NCBI GenBank assembly: GCA_032622095.1
Contig: CP136063.1
Location: forward strand, 179,345,956 to 179,409,955
DNA length: 64,000 nt
Direction of reading: 5' to 3'
Origin: Siphonodentalium dalli
Taxonomy: Eukaryota > Mollusca > Scaphopoda > Gadilida > Siphonodentaliidae
In this document: one piece after another, positions 46,037-58,400 of the stretch
Layout of the letters: each line of letters begins with the position of its first letter
Position numbering within the stretch: position 1 is the first letter of the stretch
The notes under the pieces: generated by a model
Databases searched by the model: none
What the model saw: the letters and a program-made list of their open reading frames with translations, nothing else
What the model was told of the DNA's origin: nothing
Translations under genes and position numbers: made by a program

Positions 46037-46529
46037 TATATAGCTGTTTGAAAACAAACATTGCTGCTCGTCCGTACCCGTTCGTCCGTAAATTAGGGTT
46101 AAAACTAGAGATTATTGTACCACCGATACGAGGAAATCAACCACCGATACGGGGAAATCTAGTGTTTGCGAGAAATTTAACATAAATATACTCACTGCTC
46201 CGATTTATTTTATGTTTCTCTTTCAGCCTCGTATTACAGTACTATGCGAAAACGCGTATAAGTAATTTGACCTGCCCATTCGTCCAAAGTTTTGTCGATC
46301 AAAGTAGTTTGCGATTCGCAAAGGTTTGCGATTTATAGGTTTGTGATTTATCGTATAGTAGTTTTGATTTATCTGGCTATTATAGATCGATGAAAGAGGA
46401 AGCTCAAAAACATTGTATTATCAACTTATCCGATGAAATAAACTGCGAACATGTTGTTTTTGACTTTTTGTTGAGTTACTGACGTGTTTTTTTTTTCTTC
46501 ATCTGGATTGTAGTTCAAATTGAATTATA

Positions 46530-46585
46530 CTCAATGGAGGAGGAATAACTCTAAATCTTAAAGTTAGAGTTATTCCCCTTCCATT
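46530..46585. repeat. Short hairpin
   Basis: AGGAATAACTCTAAATCTTAAAGTTAGAGTTATTCC-type inverted repeat of about 16 bp arms. Confidence 0.65.
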
Positions 46586-46589
46586 GAAA

Positions 46590-47980
46590 ATGCATTTTTA
46601 GTTTGAATTCTGATGCATTCTGGGAGCCAAATTTATATGATTTCAGCTGTTTTCTATTTCTCAATGGGCATCTTCTGAGGCACAGACGTTTCAAATAGTG
46701 ATGCGTTATAGTATTTTAATCATATTTTATGTCATAGATTGTTACTAAAACCGTATATCAAGGCACCATAGAAAAAATAATCAGTGACTCGAAAATTAAG
46801 TGGGGCTTTAAGATGTTTGATTTGAATGTTGATTTTACCTGTTTAAGATGTTTTATTTGAATGTTTACTTATAATATTATTATTGAGGTCCGGGTAATAT
46901 TAGTATTTAAGGTCTGATCCCATCTGGCGTCGCCGCAACGACATGTATAGCGGCTACATTAATGTGTATGTCGCTCATTAATTGTGGATCCCAGTATCAT
47001 CACTAATCAACAGCGTCCTCGTTGTTCTCATAACAACATGACAGAGAAGCTAATTAATTAATTAAGCCCGTTAATGTTTTGAACGAATTGAATGAAGAAT
47101 GCCTAACAGGGACGTATCTATGAGGTGGTAATTGTAACATTTTCAACTGCAACCCCTTGGACCAGACCGAAAGGTTCAAGTCAGAGAGGTTTCATGTGTA
47201 CCCCACCCAATAATGTATTGGTTGGACGTGTTCGACTGTACCTCAAACATTTCAAATGATGGGAATATTAATCTAACACTTCCTATATATTGTTTGAAAA
47301 ATATTGACCAAAAGTAGGAAAATATTGGACTTTCGGTCTCAAAATTATAGAATATTCCACTACTGTCATATATATATTTGTTTGTTGGAATGAAATGGCA
47401 TTAACGTAGTTGTAAAATTTCCAACCACTGGTATGCTAAGTTGAAAAAGCTTAAATACATGGCTGTTGCTATAGGGGTGGGGCTATGCCAGCATTCCAAT
47501 TTAGCCAAACTTTTCAATATTCTGGTAGTTTGTTTTTGCAGCAACCAATATTCTGTGTGTGTTTTAAAACTGTATATAATCCCACATTCGGTTAAATATT
47601 TGGATTCAAGTTCCAAGATCCAAGATGGACCCATAAAACGGAGATTATGTAGCTAGCCCCTACTTGAAGTACATGTTGGAAAATTATAACCATTGCAAAT
47701 AGAATCTACCACACTTGTAATATTCGGTATGGTTCAGGGAGTTCTGCATATGGAAATGTGTGTGGGTTGATCGGTCTCTATTATAGTTGCCATGGAAACC
47801 TGATGTTATCCCGACACATGACCCCCCCCACCCGGGCACCCCCTCCAAAAAGTTTTCCATGTGAATAAGCAACATATCTTTAAAGTTTCATGCTTTAGTC
47901 ACTAAAGTCACGATTAAACCCCAAAGGGACTCCACTACTAGATGTACAAAACAATCCCTTCGGTCAAATTAATACATTTC
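46590..47980. other. Intergenic stretch with hAT-like and inverted-repeat remnants
   Basis: CAGGGACGTATCTATGAGG at 47107 resembles the left end of the 24981 element, with no clear right end. AAAGTTTCATGCTTTAGTCA...GGGACTCCACTA (47882-47938) resembles the right end of the 20104-21990 element. No gene seen. Confidence 0.45.
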
Positions 47981-47984
47981 TAAT

Positions 47985-48212
47985 GCTGGTCACGAGTTCA
48001 TATTCACGCGTGGCCACGACTTCATTGTCGTGGCCACGGGTTCATATGCTCGTGGCCACGACTTCATTCTCGTGGCCACGACTTTATTCTCATGGCCACG
48101 ACTTCATATTCTCGTGGCCACTTCATATTCTCGTGGCCACGACTTCATATTCTCGTGGCCACGAGTTTATTCTCGTAGCCACGACTTCGGATGTCACCTC
48201 CGGGGCTCCATA
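47985..48212. repeat. TGGCCA minisatellite (array b)
   Basis: About nine units CGTGGCCACGACTTCATATT, followed by GGATGTCACCTCCGGGGCTCC. Opposite orientation to array a, 4.8 kb away. Confidence 0.8.
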
Positions 48213-48484
48213 GTTGTCTTCCCTTAAGGGCAACAACAAAATCGGATGCGTCATATAATGACCATTAATTTGATGTATAAAAACCTTTGTTGGAGGGAGG
48301 GGGTGCAGCCAACTTCTAAACTAGAGGCTTTCTGAGAATTGGCCCACGGACTCATGGTTTCCCCAAAGCAGAGGCTATATACGATCACCGGGCGTCAGGG
48401 TGACTTCCTGGAAAGCCATGCAGGGTGCGCACGACAAACGTCCTTGGTAGCTGTGAAAAATCATTACATTTTGTTGAGTTTAGT

Positions 48485-48632
48485 TTTATTTATTGATATC
48501 TATAATTCGAATTATTGATATTATAAAATTTTGGGAAATTAGTGATATCACAAAATGATTTTAAGATATCACAAAATGGAATCAGTGATATCATAAATTT
48601 ATTTTGTGAAATCACAAAATGGAATATATGAC
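48485..48632. repeat. GATATC array (array 2, short)
   Basis: Six to seven cores at about 21-22 bp spacing, following the flank GCACGACAAACGTCCTTGG...CATTACATTTTGTTGAGTTT also found before array 1. About 0.75 kb upstream of the downstream gene's TATA box. Confidence 0.75.
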
Positions 48633-48744
48633 CACTACTAACCACTGTCAACTCTAGTATATATATTTTTTTCAATATCAATATGTTGTTCAACGCATTT
48701 TTGTATCGAGCGTATGTCGGTCGGCTCGTCATATATTTGCTAGG

Positions 48745-48870
48745 CCGCCAAATATTCCAGGTAGTGAAAAATAAAATATTTCAAAAATCGATATCTGATA
48801 ACTCTGACAGCTCGAATAAAATATTTTTACCCCTGAAGCCAAAGAAGTGGTAATTTAGTAGTCTTGATTG
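48745..48870. mobile_element. Fragment of the AGGTACTC element family
   Basis: TTTCAAAAATCGATATCTGA..AACTCTGA..CTCGAATAAAATATTTTTAC..GAAGCCAAAGAA matches the inside of the 10524 and 13098 copies. Both termini are missing. Confidence 0.6.
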
Positions 48871-49369
48871 ACAGCCGTCTTGTTCCAATAGTATAGTTGG
48901 AGTTGGAGTTGTTCCTAGTATAGTTGGAGTCAGGTCCGTCCTGCCTAGTAATTTAGGAGCAGTAATTCGGATTTATGCATCACGTTTAAATTCCAATGAT
49001 CGTCTCTTATGGTAAATTCGAGTATCATTTCATATATAAAGCTGAACATTAACTTATATGGGAAATGTTGACTAATTTGGTGTCAAATCGGACCGTGGAC
49101 AGGTGTGGTTCTGTATGTGAGCGAGGGGGTGGTTCTTACAACTCCATGTGCTATTTTTTCTTTTTGCGACAGTGGGCCATGCCGGTACTAAACTACGTTG
49201 GATCGTTATTTCGTTTTAAATATTGCACAACAGGCGTGCATATTGGCGTTATCAAAGGTATACGTGACATTGATAAGTATATATCGCAGTTTAAACAGAA
49301 TCATCAGCACTGGCCAACATCGGCGTAGAAAAGTTAGACTTTGACTCCTAACCGCTTTTTGTGCAACGG

Positions 49370-49377
49370 TATAAATA
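49370..49377 (+). promoter_or_regulatory. TATA box of the downstream gene
   Basis: TATAAATA followed 23 bp later by an initiator-like TCACTAG (49393-49399), which puts the start of transcription near 49395-49400 and leaves a 5' UTR of about 35-40 nt before the ATG at 49434. Position and spacing fit a canonical promoter; no transcript data are available here. Confidence 0.7.
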
Positions 49378-49433
49378 CCCCACAACAGCCGGTCACTAGC
49401 AGTTGAAGACGCGACGATAATACGATAAACAAG

Positions 49434-52400
49434 ATGGATACCACTATAGTGGTGTGCCTGCTACTTGTAGTGGGTTCTCTGGCAGGTAAGTCACGTGACT
49501 ATATTTTAGCAGCCTTAGTAAAAGAAATGTCGAAACCCAATTTTCACATAAATTTAAATAATGTATGCTTTTTTATTATGTTATATTCTATCGCGTAATA
49601 GTTAGTGATTATAGCTATATCCTGCCTTATTTTATTTTATTTTTTTTCATTTTAAATGAAAGAACATTCTACACTGAACGGGCCCATCATCTCTCTGCAT
49701 ACGATTACGAAGCATATAATACATTCGATGATAGTAAAATTCATAATTGTTATTTTCGACTTACACTTATACCTGGCATATCTGAAAGATAGTTCAGAGG
49801 AAAGCGACGAAGTTAATTCCAACTCAAACATACATGTATTAGAGAGAAATACTTGTTAAATTTACTCATATATGTATACTCAAATGTTGTTGTTGATTTC
49901 TATAGTCTCTGCTTCGTAGAATAAGGTAATCAGATTTCCATTATTTGAAAGTCTGTTGAGTATACGAAGTAATGTTATACGGATGGCAGATTATAGCGGG
50001 AATACGCAAATAGAACTATATCGCGTCGTCGAGTAATTTTTGTACATGCAGTTTTCAAGCAAATGTATCAAATAAATGTTATATTATAAATGCATACTAT
50101 AGTCCCATATACTCATTTAAGTTATTGTGTAGTCATTAGTCAGTGAGTGGCTTGAGTTCGCCCCCCGTATATTAACATAATGATTGTTTACACGATCATG
50201 TGCGCCACATTGATGCTCAATCCACTTTCCGTCAATTATTTTGATTATACGTATTTTACACGGAAATCCGTAATTTAATTTATCAAGCCATGAATTAAAT
50301 ATATATCAAATTAGTAACTTTGATTTTAAGATAACGTTTACAGAATACATCTTCGACTCAAATTACTTATTTTTTCTATATATTATCGATATTAGATCGT
50401 TGTTATTACCCGGAATTTATTTAAATTGTCGTATTATAGTAACCCTTTATATAATATTCCGATATTTTCTGACTCACATGCGTATTCCACTTTTGAGATA
50501 TTGCATCTGGTGCGGTGTTCATTCTTCATTGAAAAATATCCGAACATCAACTTCTTTTTGTTTTTAGTTATAAACGAGTTAACTGGGTCGCTATACCATA
50601 ATGGATCCGTCCATCCCCGTTCTGCACATTCAGTGCTACATGTCAAAGTTCTCGAGTAGCATTTCATATATGGAGCTTTTGAATATTCATGATTTCATTA
50701 TGTGACTTCATTTTGTCACACTATACTTGGAAGGTGCATGTATCTGATTTGGGGGCTCTCGAAACTTATATAGTTATTGCATATATGGAGGTTTTTAATA
50801 TTCATGATAACATGAATATTCAAAATTCCATATATGTAATGATACTTCAGAACTTTGACCTGTAATGGGGGCTGGATGGATCCAATATGGTAGCGACTCA
50901 GTGATCTCGCTTATACCAACAAAACAGATGTATAGAATATTATAGCCTTCACAATGAAAAGATGATGCAGTAATATGGCATATAGTAACATTGTTTGTAG
51001 AAACTGTACTATTGTATTTTTATGGATTCTTTGACATTTTGTTTAATTGATTTAATAGGCTCATTCTGAAATAATTTTCTGACGTCTGACATATAAATAA
51101 AGATCTGAGTATCTTTTTAGGGACCTTTGGTTGACTTCATTTTGTCACACCACTTGGGAGATGAATGTATATCTGGTTTGTGGCTCTCTATAATTTATAT
51201 AGTTAATTTGTATTTATTTTTATTATAATAGATCTTTGATTATTTCAATACATGGTCAATAAAATGACAGTGTACGATATTGATATAGGCTATTAGCTTG
51301 CGTTGTGGTCAGGCTTCAAGATATGGTGCTGAAAATGTGCAGAATGAGGTCACAAGAGGGCGATTTCAGTGACGCTACCCCACACAGCGGTCTAGCATCA
51401 CTAAATTCACCCTCCGAGGACTTCATTTTGGTTCGGCATCATCTCCTATGGAAAGTATCTGTATTATCAATTAATTTTTAGTTTCTCTCTCTCTATATAT
51501 ATATCCCCAAACTAGCAAACGACAACATGCATAATCGAGGTGCTCATTACCCTACAATGGTGATGTAAAATGCGATACAAATATGTTTTGATTGTGATAT
51601 CACTAATTCATTTTGTGATATAAATAAATAGAAAATGGCATAGCTGGACTACTATTCCTTCAACAGTTTGGGATATCATTAAATCATTTCATGATATCCT
51701 AAAATCGAATTATTGATATCACTATTGAAATGCTTACTTATTTTGTGATATCATATATTCGATTTTGTGATATCACAAAATGAATATATGATATCACTAA
51801 TTCCATTTTGTGATATCTTAAAATCATTTTGTGATATCACTAATTCCCCAACATTTTATGATATCACAACATCGAATTATTGACATCAATAAATACTTAC
51901 TATGTTATGATATCAATAATTCGATTTTGTGATATCCAAAAATTAATTTATGATATCAGAATTGGAATTAGTGATATATTGAAATCAGTTTGTGATATCT
52001 TAAAATATTTAAAGATATCATATATACGATTTTGTGATATCATATATTCATTTAGTGATAACATAAAATGAATTATTGATTTCACTAAATATGTAAAAAA
52101 TAGAACGGCGCCCCATACAAACGAATGGGAGAGCGCTCTTCAATTAATCCAAGACGTGAGTCCGTGAATTAGTGATATCATAAAATCGAATATGTCACAT
52201 CTTAAATAACTAGTAATTCGAATTTGTGATATCATAAAATGACTTTAAGATATCATAAAATAGAATATATGATAATATCATAAAATGACTTTAAGATATC
52301 ATAAAATAGAATATATAACCATTTAGTGATATCAATAATTTTATTTTGTGATATCATAAAGTAATTTTATGGTATCAATAAATATTTTATGATATCACCA

Positions 52401-55400
52401 AATACATTTAGTGATATCAATAAATAGTATTTTCATCCGAATTATTGATATCACAAAATGAATAGGCCTATATGATATCACAAATTCGAATAAGTGATAT
52501 CACAACATGAATATTGGACTCCATAATATTGAGTATGTGATATCACTAAATGCTTACAATTTTATATCATGTATTCGTTTTTGTGATATCATATACTCAT
52601 TTTGTGATATCACAAAATTAATTATTGATATAACAAAATAGGTAATAAATAGAAGAACGGCCCCATACAGTCTTGCCTTTTCACTGAATGGAGACTGCAT
52701 GGAGCTCTCAAATTCTCAATCGTCTCCTTTTCACTTTCAGGCCCAATAAATAAAGGCGAACACGAGGAAACTACCTGTGCCAGACAATGCAAACGTAAGT
52801 AATCTACCATTATTAATCTCGTTGACCAAAATTTTAATCAACAATTACTCAACGTTGATTGAAGTGTTGAGTAAACTATTTCCACTCAACGAGTTGAGTA
52901 GAAAAAAATGTACTCACTGATGTGAAATCGCTCTGACTTGTGAAACAATTTTACCGATTGATTTTGCTCAACCGTTGAGTGAATATTTAATCAACTTTAA
53001 CTGGAAATATAGCTGATGTTGAGCAATAATCAGTTTTCCTATAGTTATAAAGAAAAGGAGTTGGCTACACATATTTGTTGGGAATATTCTCGAAACAGAA
53101 CTGGATGATATATCCAGGATCAGCGACCGAATCATAATTGTAAATATCGGAAATTAAATCCCGATATAGAATCCGATTTCATAATGGTCTGTTGGAAGAT
53201 ATGAAATTATTCTGTGATATAATAGGCTATATGCAAAATATAGTTTAGTCGTGGCCCGCGCACAAAATAGTTTTTGGAAGTGGCGAGTAATTTATTGGAT
53301 GATTGATTTTTCGCCTTACTTGAACACACGCGCGTACATGCACGATAGTTCGCTGTGTCTGATTAACATGCGCGAGGTTTCGAGTCTATATTGATATTAC
53401 ATCATAATATTGGAAGGATTTTGTACTGATTTTGCCGTTCTTTAAATTGATTATTTAGCTGTATATTCTGTATTCTGAAGGTTTTGAATGTGAAGTATAG
53501 AAACTGACTGTTTTCGGTCATTGTCAATGTTCACACGTATATATACATCCACACAATTTAGTTTATCCGCATTTTAAAATTGTCAAAATTTCATGCAGCG
53601 GTAAAATCCCAACAGCTATAATGATCTATAATTGTTCAAGTTAGTTGGGTAGGCAACATCCAGATATGACCTATATAGTCCGTTTTTCTTCATTTATAGA
53701 AAACACAAAATTTTTCTACAAACCGGGAACGAACTACGAATTTGAATACAATGTGAACACGAAGACGAATATTGAAGGCGCATCAGAAGATCATGCCGAA
53801 ATCGAACTGAAAGCGATTGCAAACATCCAAGTTATCTCAGCTTGTGACTTTGTGTTGACGGTAAGTAATTATGCTATCGCCGCATCGCTTTGCCATTTGT
53901 GACATGTTCGGCATATATCGACCAATTCCCCAGAATGAAAATCAGAGAATTCACATTGCCACATGATTTTCGCGCCAAATTTGACGTTCGCTGTGGAAGT
54001 TACAAGACAGAGTTCAGCCCCTTCGCTGTACGCTCTGTTTTGCAGTCTGCGATTGTATATTCATAAGATACGTGATTTAAATTGCAATAATTTGTTCTCT
54101 ATTTTTATGTTTTAATTTGAATGATACGGGGAAATTCCATGTTGCAAGTTGTTATAAGGCTGTAAATTAAGCATGTAACGTTTGAAAACTTGACTTAAAG
54201 GTACTCAATCCGATAAAACTCCTCTCAATTATTACTTGCGCCAGTCGATGCTGGACGCAAGTAATGTTTTCGGCTCGGATGTCTGTCCTTCCGTGAATAT
54301 GTTACGTCATACCGGAAGTACATATTGTAAAAAAATGAACACGCGCTAATATGAAATGGTTGCATCAATTGTAATTTAAATCCACATATATACTTAATTT
54401 GCATTGTTATCTGGTTTTATTTTGGTAATAAATCGTTCATAAATGAAGAATATTGAAAAATTTCAAAAAGTTCAAAAAGTTCAAAAATTTCAAAAAATTT
54501 CAAAAATTTCAAAAAGTTCAAAAATTTCAAATTTTCAAAAACTTCAAAAATTAAAACTTCAAAAATTTCAAAAACTTCACAAATTTCAAAAACTTCACAA
54601 ATTTCAAAAAAATTAGTAATTTTTATAGGCGCCAAATTACCATCCAAGACGTATACCCTTATAAACTGCGGGTCAGTCCTAGTAACGCGCACGTCAACGC
54701 GTTTGAAGTTTTTGAAGTTTTCAATGCGAATGTCACTTTAACATTATCCCACAGTGAGTGCCTAGTGTCACTTTAACATTCATCCATAGTGAGTGCCTTG
54801 TGTCACTTTAACAATCATCCCCCGTGAGAGCCTATTGTCCCTTTAATATTCAAATACTGAGTGCATTTTGTCCCTTTAATATTCAGGGCGGAAGCTGCCC
54901 ATCGTTCGAGGTCATCACGTGATATACATGTAGATAATACATCGTTCACATGGAGACTTCGTTCAGCGAGCGCAGTGTGTCACTTTAACATTCAAGACTG
55001 AAGCTATCCCCATCAAGGTCCTCACGTAATATACATGTAGATAATACACCATACATCGGAGTGGCCTAAATCTGATAGTTGGTTAACAGGTAAAAAACAC
55101 TACCAATATGTCTCACCTTTAATTAGATCGGATAGAGTTATCGTTCCTAATATGCAGCCAACTGGGGTCCATATCATCATAACAGGGATATTATGTCCGT
55201 ACACACAACTATTTCAGCGATGGATGAACTGAGATTTGATATCTAGATTTTTGTTATCGATCTCTAAAACGAGGGGCCAGCACCCGTGGTTCAAACTGTT
55301 GTTGGCAAGACACCACACAACATGCCAAATGTGTGATGGGCGCAAGTATAGGCAGCTCCAGTGAGTGCATTCTAGTTATTTCAATGGCTTCGGCCCGAAG

Positions 55401-58400
55401 TTCGGGGGACAAAAATATTTGATTCGAGTCGAGGAAGCCACCCATCAAAACTCAGATTTTTTAGATATCGATTTTAGAAATCTATTATTTTTCATTATCG
55501 GGAATACTTTCTGTCCCAGAACACAGTCAAAATTGCGTTATTATTGCCACTTGATTTTAGAGTTATCCATCCTTGTCTGTTTGAACACAGTTACTGGACA
55601 TAAAGTCCCAAAAATAAGGTTTTAATCGAGTTTAGAAATCGGTATCCTTACTTCGTTATAAGGATACCGATTTCTAAACTCGATTATTAAAACCTTATTT
55701 TTGGGACTTTATGTCCAGTAACTGTGGTTTGAATAGTGTTTTGGTGTACACATCTCGAGCAGATTACGAAATTGAAGGCAATTATTAGTACTCATCTCGA
55801 GAAAATAACAAATTTCAAAAATCAATATCTAATAACTCTGAGCTTTGTTTGATGGGTTCCTCGACTCAAATCAAATATTTTTTACCCCAAAAGCCAAAGA
55901 AATAGTAATATAGGACCCTCTGATCGGATTGTTGTTGTTGGAATCTGTTGAGATGGGGACCCTCTGATCGGATTGAGTACCTTTAAGAACAACTCGGATC
56001 AGGTGTCAACTTCTATTTATTATAGTATAATTTTATATGACATAAAACGCAAACACTGAAACTTTCAGTGGTTGTGTTTTATGGCATATAAATTATAAAA
56101 ATATAATATATGTAGACCTAAAGACTAACAGGCACGTGACGGCAGGGTGTCTACCCCCCTCCCCACTCCGTTTTTTGGTGGGGGGGGGGGGTTTTGGGTG
56201 TAAAGTGGAAACTTGAGGAAAGGGGGAGGGGTGCAAATGGAACTCTGCAAACCTGGTTAAGTATGGGCCTATGGGATGCCGTTTTAACATTTATTAAATA
56301 ACTGTAAATTAATTTCGCTTACAATTAATTGTGCAATTCATTTAACATTATGTGGGCAACTCTGTAATTTTACTTAATCGCAATTATTGATCACCATAAA
56401 CAAGACCCCCTTAATTCTTATAGAATAGTCGGCAGGATGACTATATCTAGCCAAACATTATTATGAACCTCATTTGATCTTCGAGGGGTGAACACTTGAA
56501 TTGCACTTAAGCACAATTGAATTGTGGCAGGATGACTATCTGGCCAAACATGATTATGAACCTCATTTGATCTTCGAGGGGTGAGCACTTGAATTGCACT
56601 TAAGCACAATTGAATTGTGGCTAATTGTGCTTAATAAGCGATTCAGGATCTTTCATCTGATTCGATTCACCAGATGCATTCTCATTACTCAACTGACCTG
56701 GTGCATTGCTTTTTTGCGAACATATATTATGTCAGATATAGCTGGGCTACCAACAAAAGACCAGAAATAATATTACCCTGTCATCGAACTAAGCTATACT
56801 ATAGACCACCGAAGCATTGTAAGATTGATAAGTTGAAAACTCTCTCACTCGTTAAAAATCCAGTGTCAATAATAAATCACAACTTAATCAGACACATCTG
56901 TGACTTAAAGAGTGTACCAAGAGAGAGCACTCTCTTTTTGTTAGCAGCAGATGGAAAATTGCAGAACAGCTTTGAGATTTACTGCAAATAGCGATCAATA
57001 TAAACCATTTTATTATGCCTTTATAGACAAATAATATCTCTTTTATACCCCATCTTCAGTTTAATCTGTATTTTATTCACAATATAGCTGTTGTAATTAT
57101 GGCCTGGAAGAGTTAGAATAGACCATCTTTAACAAATCCCAAACGTTTAAACTAGACGTATGGCTTTACTACATGTATATTATAAATCAAGTCTTTTATT
57201 AAAAACAAATACGTGGTATATTATATTTCAAAATGTTCACCCATTATATTTCCAACATAATTTTGAATTGCTATTGGAGGAGTCATGTGCATTGACCAAA
57301 TTTATATTTTATTCTTTGACAGTTGGATAATGTCCAGCTTCTGGAATCAGATCCAAATCACCCAACACAGCTCGTTGATGCCGACACCAACAGGCTTTTC
57401 AAGCAAGAACTTGAGAAACACCAACTGAGGTTTGCTTTCCAAGATGGCGAAGTGGAAGTTTTGTGCAACAATGGAGAGGACCCTACCTGGGTGCTTAATA
57501 TCAAAAGGGGTGTCCTATCGGCATTCCAGAACAAGATGCACGATTTCAAATCAAACGAGAAGACAAAGGAGGTAAAGTTTTAAATACTGTTTTGCAAATA
57601 CATTCCAGCAGGATCCCTGACTATATTATCAAAAGCTTTTTCTCAGGATAAAATATGACCATGAGCATCTCTTTTCTAAATAATATTCATTTAACATATA
57701 ATATAGAGAGTAATCAATTGGTTCCGAAAATTACGTTAAATAATACACGAGAGGTGAGAGACGTTGGTATTAGAAACGAGTGCGCTAACGCGCACAAGTT
57801 TATTACCAAAACGTCTCTCGATTCGAGTGAATTATTGAATGTAATTCTCGAAACTAATTGATTACTCTATTAAACTTCTGCATCAATTTGGTTCACCAAA
57901 TATGATTTAAAACACACACAATTAATGCATAGAAGTCTCAATGTGGAGAAAGATCAACCATAGAAAATTCATTCTAGATCAGTAAGCGACGTAAGGTCAA
58001 TGATGTCACGGGAAACGACATAATTCACTACTTGTAGTGACATTACCTTTTTTAATTAACAGCGTTTTCAATGGAAATCGCGCATAGGAGTGTAATAAAT
58101 TTATATATTAATCATGACCTGTAGCACGTGTCGTTCTGGTTTGGGGTGGCACCGTTAACAAACATTTCTTAAATGAAATTGCCAGGGAATTTTGCTTCTG
58201 AAATTGTGTTCCTATAACCAGTCATTATAAGAGAACTAGTGAGAGAGAGAGAAATCTGCCTTGTACATGACAGTGCAAATAAAAGTAATGTTTTCTGGTT
58301 TTGGGGGTACATTCAAAACACCCCTACTTAAATGAAAATGCCAGCTAGGAATTCCGTTTCTTTAATAATAATTTGATTATCAGTGATGATAGTAGAACTA

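Larger units (their letters stand above)
54199..55982. mobile_element. TTAA-flanked AGGTACTC element (copy 4), carrying insertions
   Basis: TTAA at 54195-54198 and 55983-55986 frame AGGTACTCAATCCGATAAAA ... CGGATTGAGTACCT. Relative to the 480-bp copies it lies inverted and is split after CTCCTCTCAATTA (about 54232) by about 1.14 kb of foreign DNA, with the element resuming at about 55375 (TATTTCAATGGCTTCGG). A second insertion is the palindrome at 55587-55726. Intron 3 of the downstream gene. Confidence 0.8.

Noticed and set aside
56674-56991. Open frame of 105 codons in intron 3
   Set aside because: Short, without resemblance to the LLT family or transposases, and not needed by the spliced frame from 53860 to 57323.
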